DNA from: Planctomycetota bacterium
Lineage (GTDB): Bacteria; Planctomycetota; Brocadiia; SM23-32; JAKLEA01
Reading direction: 5' to 3'
NCBI GenBank assembly: GCA_022711755.1
Contig: JAKLEA010000002.1
Location: 62,001 to 126,000, forward strand
Length of the DNA: 64,000 nucleotides
Below the pieces are notes generated by a model, which was not told the DNA's origin, made no database searches, and saw only the letters and a program-made list of their open reading frames with translations. Made by a program: the position numbers and the translations under genes. Every line of letters starts with the position of its first letter. Within the stretch, counting starts at the first letter, position 1. Below are positions 26,401-35,000 of the stretch, piece by piece.

Positions 26401-27360
26401 ACCTACCTGCAGCAATATTGCGAAGTCCTGAACGAGCTTATCGCCTCATCCGAAGAGCGGGACGCGAAGCTGCAATATCAACGCAACTGGGCGCGGGCAA
26501 GGCGCAACCTGGCCATAAGCTTCTTCCACCTGGGCAGCGGGGCGAAGGGAACGAATCCGGAGATGCTGGCGCAGGCGCTTGCGCTTTTCGATGAATGCGC
26601 CAAAAACGCGGAGAACCTGGGCGTCGGAGATGTATCGGGCGGCAAATCCGGTTCAATGATGAGCTATAAAGTCACGCAGGGACTGAGCACGGATGCCAGC
26701 ATGGCTGCGCAGGGATTCGATGAAAAAGGCGAACTGCGACTCCTGCACACCTACATGGCCCGCATATATGAATTGAGCGGCGACGTCGAGCCTGCCCTGC
26801 TGCATCTGAGGCGCAAGCTGGAGCTTTACGAGATACCGAAGAAGCCGGGAATGCCGCGCAATGCGGCCCTTGTCGAGACGGCCGTGGTCTGGAGCCAAGT
26901 TGGAGAATACCACCGCCGGCTCGGGCAGCACAAGGAGGCCGCGCAGTCGTTCGAGAACGCGCTGAATGCCGACGCTGAAGGTCTGAACCTTCACGGACGC
27001 GTCGTCAACGCCGGGAACCTGGGAAGCCTTGCGGTTGACCTGCTTCAGAGCGGCGAAGGCCCCGCCGCGTTCGGCGGGGAGGCGGAATTCAACGCCTGGC
27101 TGGGCGCGGCCTTCGACTCGATTGAGAAGGCTCTGTCAGACGCTGTGAACGACCCCCTTTACGCACATCCCGAATACAAGGTGATACTCAACGACGCCCT
27201 TACCCTGCTGGCAGGAAGGACGGGCAAGGTCCTACCTCCGATGGAGGCGCTGAAGACGAAGCCGGAGGCTGCGCAAGGAGCGGCGCCCGGAGCGGCGCAG
27301 GGAGCGGCGCAGGAAACCGCGCCGGCAACCGCCCCGGAACAGGGAAAGCAGAAGGGGTGA
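23422..27360 (+). CDS. Large lipoprotein with TolB-like beta-propeller and TPR repeats
   Basis: This protein of 1312 residues starts at an ATG behind GGGAGGTG. The signal ends in the lipobox TAGC (Cys33), so it is a lipoprotein. Residues about 60-345 contain six PD40/TolB-type propeller blades (VSPDGRRIVFVSNRSGNRDI, FSPDGRRIAFLSGREDAHND, WTPDGKAIIYAA, VSPDGLCVAFIS, WSADGKFIYFAR and a last degenerate blade). From about 360 to 1260 it is TPR-like helical repeats (DLYYSVGEIPKARREYQMVV is one). The tail is Ala/Gln/Pro-rich with a GAAQ/GAAP repeat. Size and layout suggest a periplasmic hub that binds several partners. It is followed by the MCE gene. Confidence 0.85.
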   Translation: MSLNGTKDGFRIGMTRAGCVGAILCLLIATAGCAGIRGSARLDREVIRGDDLVLPMPVTTHVAEDTNCSVSPDGRRIVFVSNRSGNRDIWLQDLDIASMEPARQLTDHPGPDTFPRFSPDGRRIAFLSGREDAHNDIWLIEPESGNLTRVTNRSSWDSDPCWTPDGKAIIYAAAPDEFYPANLWMIGIKTDSRPEQLTSKGGFSPAVSPDGLCVAFISQREAQAGGQVWLLNLRERREVALTSPETACAQPAWSADGKFIYFARYADDTDRDGAVTVRDNACISRILFSQDLFSGASPGSSEQITSSRFYSLFPALTGQGLFYTSKRGESFDIWWLPETGELPDCANLTERIGAAAGAYARVPRDPFATVMACRAVVHEAQNSKGLTPKARAGVASALYAQGLVFQESGNRVQARAAFEDIGSSPLTAEAKVFGDLAELQLARMAGEDAMKTPETVKRTSGIKAVRERYEALISKNVSAAGTDIEGGLSVIEPAPTVEMVSASAALELGRLLEDIGEMQEALAVLDGVARDYPGQRGACAHALLSKADIYKILNDSEGLTAVYVKVLKEFPEQGAAAERAASGILNMKVGDSADSKASMDEKLVRLQGVLDNDEYRSIPVLNAAVLNRRGDLYYSVGEIPKARREYQMVVESADRDPEQVARAQLALAQIAYDQQDYERTLVIYNEITDEHKARGDALYKKARRAYIQRALEKANRDRDLGDAKLARKTFERLLELDPEIVEAHRGIIDCDATLDKTGADSGTGRGWLEQLKEGYEKLRVEKPGNSIPYFCLARIISYEGPDSWIGKPGETARRAELDIEAARFASAAIVRDAQIPYYHQLLGFLHERMGMALDDRSHYEMALESYITALTLSDREADPRNYADLMFNVGEIFKRMSDLPKAYQNYMKAMAAGLRLEKASRAAVVYDHSADAAIEVEDYAVARDMLERLLVTLDKVHGADAPAARREGQVRRAAVLDRLGLVCQQKGEHKDAITYLQQYCEVLNELIASSEERDAKLQYQRNWARARRNLAISFFHLGSGAKGTNPEMLAQALALFDECAKNAENLGVGDVSGGKSGSMMSYKVTQGLSTDASMAAQGFDEKGELRLLHTYMARIYELSGDVEPALLHLRRKLELYEIPKKPGMPRNAALVETAVVWSQVGEYHRRLGQHKEAAQSFENALNADAEGLNLHGRVVNAGNLGSLAVDLLQSGEGPAAFGGEAEFNAWLGAAFDSIEKALSDAVNDPLYAHPEYKVILNDALTLLAGRTGKVLPPMEALKTKPEAAQGAAPGAAQGAAQETAPATAPEQGKQKG

Positions 27361-27535
27361 GAGGGGCGGACTCGGAGATTGTTCGGCATCAAGATTCGTT
27401 GATTTGAAACGCCGCCTATGTTATCAAGACCGTTGTTCATCTGGCGGAGCGCATCCGCTGGAACTCGTTTCGTGTCCATCCGATTGAAAAATCCCCGGCC
27501 ATCCGCAGGATCGCCGGCTTCAGAGAGCAGACAGC

Positions 27536-28795
27536 TTGGAACGCTACACCACAGCAGAAGTCAAGGCAGGCATTGCAGTCGCGGTCTCGGTCATCCTTCT
27601 GGTCGCTTCCGTGGCGACGCTTGGGGACTTCAAACGCACCTTCGCAGGCAAGCGCGTTGTGCACATGTGCTTCGAGGACTGCGAGGGGCTTGGGCCGAAT
27701 GAGACGGTCAGATACGCCGGAGTCCTTGCTGGCAAGGTGACGGACGTCGGAATCATCACCGTCGAGGAGCTGAAGCGGAAATACCCAAGCCGCAACTGGG
27801 ACATTGAGGGCCAGGATGGAAAACCCCCGCGCGAACTGTCGCTACTGACCGTCGAGCTTGAAAAGGCCTTCGCTCCGCGCGTGGATGACAAGGTCAAGGT
27901 TGACAGAACACTGACCGGCATGCTCAGCGTTGAAGTAATGCCGAACGGCACAGGGGAGGCATGGACCGCGGAATATGGCCCGTTGCTTGGCATATCCTAC
28001 GTTGGTTGGGAGCATTACGCCAATCAGGCAGAAAAGTTCCTGGCGGAGTCGCAGGAGAACATCAACCAGCTTGTCAAGGACGCCCGCACGGCCGTCGGCA
28101 ACGTCAACGACATACTGGATAAGACCGAGCAGCGCATTGACGAGATCCCGCCGGGCAGGCTGAACGAAATTCTTGACAAGGTGAACCAGACCGCCGAGGA
28201 AACGCGCAAGGCGGCGGCCGAGGTCGGCGACATCATCTCCGAAAACAGGCAGACCGTGAAGGATTCCGTCACCGCCGGCAAGGAAACGATCGAGAAGACG
28301 AAGGAACTGGTCGGCACGGCCGGGGAGACGTTGCAGAAGGCGCAGGATGAGCTTGTTCCGGGGTTGGAGAATTTCAAGGCGCTGAGCGCAAGAATGGTCG
28401 AGTTGACAGGCAGGCTTGACGGCCTCCTGGGCAAGGTCGGCGGGGTGGTGGACTACAATCAGGAAGACATTCGCAAGACGGTTGCCGACTTGGCGGCGAC
28501 GGCCGATAACCTGAAGCAGGTCAGCGAGGAGGCCCGGCGGCAGCCCTGGATACTCCTCAACAAGCCGACGGATGAGGAGTCCCGCGCCCGCGAGATGGCA
28601 TACGCGGCGCGCCAGATGGACCAGAGCGCGAAGATGCTTGAAGAGGCTGTCGAGCGCCTGCGCCGCGCGTCTCCTCAGGGTGGGACGGAACCTGACGAAC
28701 TCAGGAAGCTCTCCGCCGCAATAAAGGCGCAGATCGAGCAGCTCCGGGCGCGGCAGTCCGAACTGGAGAAGAAGCTCCGGGACATGAAGGACTGA
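27536..28795 (+). CDS. MCE (MlaD-like) domain protein
   Basis: This protein of 419 residues begins at TTG (27536), supported by the MCE-typical N-terminus YTTAEVKAGIAVAVSVILLVAS, a single membrane anchor. Residues about 40-155 form the MCE domain (FEDCEGLGPNETVRYAGVLAG, VKVDRTLTGMLSVEVM). Residues 170-415 are a long helical coiled region (NVNDILDKTEQRIDEIPPGR and similar) ending in ARQSELEKKLRDMKD. MCE proteins form hexameric tunnels carrying lipids between membranes. The usual partners, permease MlaE and ATPase MlaF, are not in this window. The roughly 175 bases before it contain only weak signals. Confidence 0.85.
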   Translation: MERYTTAEVKAGIAVAVSVILLVASVATLGDFKRTFAGKRVVHMCFEDCEGLGPNETVRYAGVLAGKVTDVGIITVEELKRKYPSRNWDIEGQDGKPPRELSLLTVELEKAFAPRVDDKVKVDRTLTGMLSVEVMPNGTGEAWTAEYGPLLGISYVGWEHYANQAEKFLAESQENINQLVKDARTAVGNVNDILDKTEQRIDEIPPGRLNEILDKVNQTAEETRKAAAEVGDIISENRQTVKDSVTAGKETIEKTKELVGTAGETLQKAQDELVPGLENFKALSARMVELTGRLDGLLGKVGGVVDYNQEDIRKTVADLAATADNLKQVSEEARRQPWILLNKPTDEESRAREMAYAARQMDQSAKMLEEAVERLRRASPQGGTEPDELRKLSAAIKAQIEQLRARQSELEKKLRDMKD

Positions 28796-28848
28796 TCCCC
28801 CGGCGCAGTTCATGCGCCTGGGCGATCCCGTCCCGGCGAAGGCATCCC

Positions 28849-30522
28849 ATGAGTCCTCCCGTCAGGGACACAGACTCCCTGCAGAATGAAGCGATCCCTT
28901 CAAGCGGAAAAGGCCGGACCGCCCGCGTCTGGCCGGCGGTCATTCTGATCGTGGCTTTCCTGCTTCGCGCCGTGTTCGTCCTCCAGTACAGCGCAAGCCC
29001 CTTCCACGCTTATCTTACCGACGATGAGGAATTCGAGGAGTTGTGGGGATGGTCCATCGCGTCCGGCGCGCCCGGACCATATGACGGAATGCCATATTAT
29101 CGTTCGCCGGGTTACGCTTATTTCGTGGCCGCAGTCTACGCCGTCGCCGGGCGGCAGATGTGGCTTTTGAGAATCGTTCAGGTCGTTCTCGGCGCTCTGA
29201 CCGTCGCCGCGTTTTATTGGGCCGGAAGGAAATGGCTGAATGAGAAGGCGGGCATCGCCGCCGCGGCGATCGTGGCGGTCTACGCGCCCTTCATCGTATA
29301 CACGGATTGTCTTGTCAAGGAAACGCTTGTTCTGCTCATTACCATCCTTCTGATCGGTTCGATGTTCGACGCGTTGAGGTCGTTCGGCCTTCGCGCTTGG
29401 GCGATCTGCGGACTGCTGTGCGGGCTGACGATGATCCTGAGGGGCAACGGAATCCTGTTCGCGCCGATATTCGGAGTTGCGCTGTTTCGCGGGTTCATTG
29501 CTCCGGAGCGCAGGAGCGACGCCATAAAGGCATTAATCGCAGTCTGCCTGTGCGGAGCGGTTCCAGTTCTGCCGGTCGCCGTCAGAAATTACAGGGCCGG
29601 CGGGGGCGACTTCGTCCTCGTGCGGTGGGATACCGGGCCAAACCTTTATTTCGGCAACAGCCATGCTTCAAGCGGAGCAGGGGCCGCCGGCGCGGGCGTC
29701 AGCACCAGCCCCTGGACGGAACACGTCGAGGCGCGAAAAGAGGCCGAGGCGACAGCGGGGCGTCCGCTGAAGGCGTCCGAGGTTTCGGCTTATTTCTCCT
29801 CAAAGGCGTTCAGGTTCATCCGGAACGAGCCTTTCCGATGGGCCAGACGGCTGCCGCGCAAGTTGCTCTGCTTCCTCAACGCCGTCGAACTGCCGGATCC
29901 GATAGACATCAGCGGAGCGGAAAGATACGCCTCGGTCCTCAATCTTCCGCTGGCGGGTTACACAGTGATGCTTAGCCTGGGGCTGGCCGGGATTTTCGCC
30001 GCTCCCGGACGGCGCGGGGAAAGACACGTGATCCCGGGCTTGTTTGCATTGCATGTCGCCGCCGTTCTGATGTTCTACGTGACGGCGCGTTATCGCTTCC
30101 CCTCGATTCCGTTCCTGGCGCTTGCGGCGGGAGGTCTCCTGTGTGAAATGCCCGGAATGATTCGCGAGCGACGATTTGGAAAAATCGCCATGATTGTCGC
30201 GGGAGCGATTGCGACAGCGGTAATCGCGCATCTGCCCTATGTCAAGCTCCCGCCGGGGCTTCATGACGAGCTTGCGGCGCGCATTTACGTCCGGCACGAG
30301 CAATGGGCGTCCGCCGCCGATCATTACCGCGCCCTTTGCGCAGCCAGACCCGACGAGGACGAGCCGTATCTTTCGCTGGCGCAGTGCCTCTACGAACTCG
30401 GCAGGATCGGGGACGCGCTGAGAACGCTCAAGGACGGGGCGACGCGCTGCCCGGACGCGACGCGATTGAATACGATGATCGAAAGGTTGGAATCCTCGAT
30501 CGGAAGGGATAAGGCGCCATGA
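28849..30522 (+). CDS. GT39-type membrane glycosyltransferase with C-terminal TPR
   Basis: This protein of 557 residues has about ten hydrophobic segments and the GT-C acidic first loop (YLTDDEEFEELWGW), followed by YYRSPGYAYFVAAVYAVAGR, a pattern of PMT/ArnT-like enzymes that take sugar from a polyprenyl phosphate. The last 75 residues are soluble with two TPR-like units (WASAADHYRALCAARPDED, LSLAQCLYELGRIGDALRTL). Its stop overlaps the ATG of the SGNH-like gene by 4 bases. The acceptor is unknown. It lies 53 bases after the MCE gene and may be part of the same transcript. Confidence 0.83.
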   Translation: MSPPVRDTDSLQNEAIPSSGKGRTARVWPAVILIVAFLLRAVFVLQYSASPFHAYLTDDEEFEELWGWSIASGAPGPYDGMPYYRSPGYAYFVAAVYAVAGRQMWLLRIVQVVLGALTVAAFYWAGRKWLNEKAGIAAAAIVAVYAPFIVYTDCLVKETLVLLITILLIGSMFDALRSFGLRAWAICGLLCGLTMILRGNGILFAPIFGVALFRGFIAPERRSDAIKALIAVCLCGAVPVLPVAVRNYRAGGGDFVLVRWDTGPNLYFGNSHASSGAGAAGAGVSTSPWTEHVEARKEAEATAGRPLKASEVSAYFSSKAFRFIRNEPFRWARRLPRKLLCFLNAVELPDPIDISGAERYASVLNLPLAGYTVMLSLGLAGIFAAPGRRGERHVIPGLFALHVAAVLMFYVTARYRFPSIPFLALAAGGLLCEMPGMIRERRFGKIAMIVAGAIATAVIAHLPYVKLPPGLHDELAARIYVRHEQWASAADHYRALCAARPDEDEPYLSLAQCLYELGRIGDALRTLKDGATRCPDATRLNTMIERLESSIGRDKAP

Positions 30523-32021
30523 CGACTCCCGAAACTGATGCGCGCCATGGAAATGCGGAAGCTGTACCGAACGGGACGCCGTCATTGCCGGGCGGAGGAT
30601 ACGCCGCGCCTGTCGTTCGGATGTTGGCGGGCCTTTGCCTGGTCGTTGCCGGGATGTCGGCGTGGCCTTCGCTTGCTGAAACCATCCTGGGCGTCACGCT
30701 TCCCGGCCTGGCCTCCCGACTGTATGTTCCGGCGATCCTCATCATGCTTTGTGGCGGCGCAGTCCTGCGCCGTGAGATTATCCGGCAACCACCGGGAATC
30801 GCAAGAACCCGGCTGCTTGTGCGTTTCACGCTTATAGTGGCAGCTATTGCGGCCGGCATCCTCCTCCTCGAGCTTGCGCTTCGGCTAGCCGCCCCGGTCA
30901 GGAGAACGGCCACAGTCTGGACGCCGGCAGCGGAGGCCTGCGGATGGGCGCTTCCGCCTTCTGAAGCGGGGGTTGAATATGACCTGGAAACCGGCGCGAG
31001 AATCCCCTTTGAGACGAACTCCTTCGGCTGGCGGGATGCTGAAGGCCAGCGCGAAAAACCGGACGGCGTCTTTCGGGTGGCGATCCTCGGCGACAGCCAG
31101 ATTCAGGGCTACGGCCTTCCCATTGAGGAAACAGTGGCGTACCGACTCCGAGAGGCGCTTCTCGGCCTGGGATACGGTCCCGATGTTGAGATATTGCAGA
31201 TGGGCTGCGAGGGTTGGGGTTCGGATCAGGAATTGATCGCGCTGGATAATCGCGTTCTCCCGCACAAGCCCGATCTGGTCGTGCTGAGCTTCACGCTTGA
31301 GAACGATCCGGTGGACAACCTTTATCCGCAGAACATATACGGGCTGGAGTCAAAACCGGTTTTCAGGAAGGGGCAGGACGGCGGGTTCGTCCTCACGCCT
31401 GCCGGGCGGCGGCCCGGACTACCGGGCATTGCGCCCATGGTCGGCGAGGCGCAGATCATCAAGCGCCTGCGCATATTTTTCCGAGGGCTTCTGTATAAAA
31501 TTCACCCGGTATCGGAGGCCGGGCTGCCGCCGTCGCAGCTTGAGGCTCGTTTCCCCGATCCCGCCGCGCGGCCTGCGGTTCCGGATTACGGGGGCAGGCG
31601 CGTTGACATGCTCCGCGATCGGGCCGGATACAGCCCGTTCTGTGTTCCGGAATCCCCCCGCATAACTTACGCATGGGATGTTACGCGCATGATTCTCGGG
31701 CGCATGAGGCAGGTCTGCGGGGAGAAAGGCGTCAGGTTTGTCGTCATGGAACCGAGGGGCATGGCCTACGCCGGCTCGCCGCAGATGAACATCGCCCAGG
31801 ACGGCGTGCCCATATGCCTCGACTTCCAGAGGGGGATGCTCAGATTCAAGAAGGTCTGCGACGAGGAGGGGTTGATTCTGCTTCTGCCGCCGTTGACGGA
31901 GAAAGGCTGTTTTCATCCGGACGGGCATCTGCTGCCGAAAGGCAACAGGGCGCTGGCCGTATTCCTTGCGGACTGGCTGGCAGCCTGTGAGTGGTTTCCC
32001 CGGTCAAAGGTTCGCAAATAG
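30519..32021 (+). CDS. Membrane-anchored SGNH/GDSL hydrolase-like protein
   Basis: This protein of 500 residues has three or four hydrophobic segments in residues about 25-115. An SGNH-type domain follows: the nucleophile block is AILGDSQIQGYGLP (Ser in GDSQ), then GCEGWGSDQELI, VVLSFTLENDPVD (Asn block) and the C-terminal FHPDGHLLPKGN with the Asp-x-His pair. These enzymes add or remove acyl groups on glycans. Translational coupling with a GT39-type enzyme suggests that both modify the same glycan. Catalytic residues all appear present. A hairpin lies just after the stop, but without a T-tract. Confidence 0.8.
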   Translation: MTTPETDARHGNAEAVPNGTPSLPGGGYAAPVVRMLAGLCLVVAGMSAWPSLAETILGVTLPGLASRLYVPAILIMLCGGAVLRREIIRQPPGIARTRLLVRFTLIVAAIAAGILLLELALRLAAPVRRTATVWTPAAEACGWALPPSEAGVEYDLETGARIPFETNSFGWRDAEGQREKPDGVFRVAILGDSQIQGYGLPIEETVAYRLREALLGLGYGPDVEILQMGCEGWGSDQELIALDNRVLPHKPDLVVLSFTLENDPVDNLYPQNIYGLESKPVFRKGQDGGFVLTPAGRRPGLPGIAPMVGEAQIIKRLRIFFRGLLYKIHPVSEAGLPPSQLEARFPDPAARPAVPDYGGRRVDMLRDRAGYSPFCVPESPRITYAWDVTRMILGRMRQVCGEKGVRFVVMEPRGMAYAGSPQMNIAQDGVPICLDFQRGMLRFKKVCDEEGLILLLPPLTEKGCFHPDGHLLPKGNRALAVFLADWLAACEWFPRSKVRK

Positions 32022-32098
32022 ATTTTGCGGGTCAACCAGGCGAAGCAAGACTCCTGTCCCCCCGGCCGGATCAATCTACGCAGGGCGTCTGGAACCGG

Positions 32099-35000
32099 TT
32101 ATGGAAGGACTTCGTCGCGGATGATGTAGTCCGGGGCGTGAGGCTCGGCGTCGGAGTTATTCCACATGCCGCGATTCTTCGTCGCAATTGCCCACTGGTT
32201 CTCCGGCTCGCCGGGAGTTCCGATTGCGCCGCTTATGTAGCCATCTACCAGGCGCGCGGTTCCCGTGAATCCGGCGGGGATATAGGGCGTCGCGGTCTCC
32301 CCGCCGTCGCTGAACGGGTCCGTTCCGTCGGGATCGTTCCATACCCCCGCAAGCCAGTTGCTGTGCGTCACTGCCCCGCCGACATAGATGTAGCGCAGTT
32401 CCGCCACTTTCGCGGCGGGCAGGCTGCGCACGCCGATGCCCAGGTTCAGTCCATCCATCGCGCCCAGACAGTACAGGTTGGTCATCCCATCGTCGGCCAC
32501 AATCTGCGCCCGCGCTGTCCCGTTCATGCCTATCGCCCTGGCGACGAACGTTCCGATCCGCTTCGCCTCGATCTGTCCCCGGAATGTTCCCGATGCGACG
32601 CTGACATTGGACAGCATCCCGCCGGAGTTGACAACTGCCTTCATATCTCCGTTCAAAACGACGACGTTCATCGCGTCGCCGCCGAGGTTGATCGTTCCCT
32701 CCATGTCCCCGCTCAGGACGCCGATTGTGCCGATCGAGGACGCGCCGACCGTCGCGTTCATGCCGTTTCCCGCAATCAGCGTCTGCATGCGCCCCCCGGC
32801 GATGACGGAAGCCCCGCCGCCGAGGGTCCCGTTCGTGAAGACCGTGCTCATGTTTCCATCGCTCTCGATGCGCCCGGTGATGCCGCCCTTGGCGTAGAGG
32901 ACGCCGATTTCCAGCGCGGAAATCCGTCCGCCGGCGTTACCGGCGATCGAGACCGTGGGAATGCGCCCGCCGGCGTCAACCGCGCCGGTCTGATTCCCGT
33001 CAAGGTAGTAGACGAGAATATAGTCGTTGGACTGTATGGTCCCGGACATGGCAGTCCTGACCAGAACCGTGCCGAATGAGAGCGCGGACGCGTTTCCGCT
33101 GAACTCTCCGGGGCCGTTCTGACCCGTGACGAAAACGCCGAGGTTGCCGGCCAGCGCAATGTCTCCGGACATGCCTCCGCTGAGGATGAATGTTCTGAGA
33201 CTCTTTGCGACAACGTCTCCGGCAACGCTGTTGCCGGTTCCGTAGACTATCGCGGCATTAATGTCCGCCCCCGGCGAGTAGAGCGCGGCCCCCTCCGGGA
33301 CCGCCATGACCCCGTCAACCGCCATGCCGCCTCCCTGAAGGCCGGTCAGATGGGAATTCACGACGGCGACGCCGATGCCGCCCTTAGCGGCAAGGAAACT
33401 TACGTCGCCGGTTCCCGTCCGCTGGTCGTAGAAGACGCCGAGCTTGCCGTCAACAACGATGCCAAGACCGCTGAAATCGGCCTTCTGATAGCCGCTGCCG
33501 GTATTGATCATTGGTCGGGCAAGAATGACGACGCCCGTGGGCGTCCCGACTATTAGCAGGTCGTTTGCAAGCGACCAGGGATTGTAGTTGGAGCCGTCGC
33601 TTTCGTCGTAATCGCCGTTGATGGGGATGCCGATTCCCGCCCCGTCCGTGTCATAGACGTAGACGTCCCCGGCGATTGTGTTGACCACGCCGAGAAGCTC
33701 AATCGGGCTTTGCACGGAGACCGTGACGGAGCCGGTGTCGCTCAGCGCGCCGGGATCGCTGACCCTGAACGTGAACGAATCATCCCCGAAGAATGCGGGA
33801 TTTGGGGTATAGGTAGCCGAGTTGCCGGTGATTGTGACTGTTCCGTGCGCGGGAGGCGTGGCCAGCGCATACGTCAGATCGCCCGGAGCATTATCAATGT
33901 CCGCAGCGGGGAGAATGACGCCAACCGCAATGTCGGCTCGGGTTGACGCAGTGGTGTCCGAGGCCGTCGGGGCGTCGTTCACCGGCGCAACCGTAATCGT
34001 AACCGTGGCGATGTTGCTGTCGGCCGTTCCGTCGTTCGCCATGAACGTGAATGTGTCCGTCCCGAAGAAGTCGGCTGCCGGAATGTAAGTCACCGCATTG
34101 TCATTGTCCGGGGAGCCGAGATTGAGCGTCCCATGCGCCGGGTTCGCCACAATCGCGTAGACAAGCGCGTCGCCGTCCTCGTCCGTCGCGCCGAGATTGA
34201 TCGCTACGGAGGCATCCTCGTTGACATTTTCCGCGCTGTCGGATGCAACCGGGGGATTGTTGACCGGCGCGGCGATGCGATTGAGCAGCATTGAGATATT
34301 GTCGTCGCCCATGTTCGCAACTGCGATGTCGGCCATCCCGTCGCCGTTGAAGTCGGCGCTGATCAGGCTTCTGACGAAGGTTCCCGCTGAATATTCCGTC
34401 TGAGCGCCGAAGGAGCAATCACCCAAACCGCTGAAGACTGAAATGGTGTTATCGCCGTAATTCGTCGTTGCTATGTCCGGCAATCCGTCGCCGTTGAAGT
34501 CGGCGCAGATGATGCCGTATGGCTGAGTTCCCGCCGCATACGACACCAGCGCGGCGAAAGTTCCGTCGCCAATGCCCCGCAGAACTGATACGTCGTTGCT
34601 GCTCCAGTTCGCAGTGGCAAGGTCCGCGATACCGTCGCCGTTGAAGTCCGCGCTGATAATTGAGGAAGGTTGATTCCCCGAATCATATGTAACTTGCGCA
34701 GCGAAAGTTCCATCCCCCGCGCCCAGCAGCACGGATATGTTGTTGTTTGCCGAGTTGGAGACTGCAAGGTCGGCAAGACCGTCGCCGTTGAAGTCAGCAC
34801 ATATCACGCTGGAAGGCCCGTCTCCTGTGGCCCAGGTCGTCTGCGCGCCGAAGGTTCCATCTCCGGAGTTCAGTAATACGGAAACATTATCGCTGTCGAA
34901 ATTCGACGTGACGATATCGGCGGAACCGTCGCCGTTGAAGTCCGCCGCCGCCAGATTGGAAAGGTTGTCTCCTGCGGTGTATGTCGCCGGCGCGGCGAAC

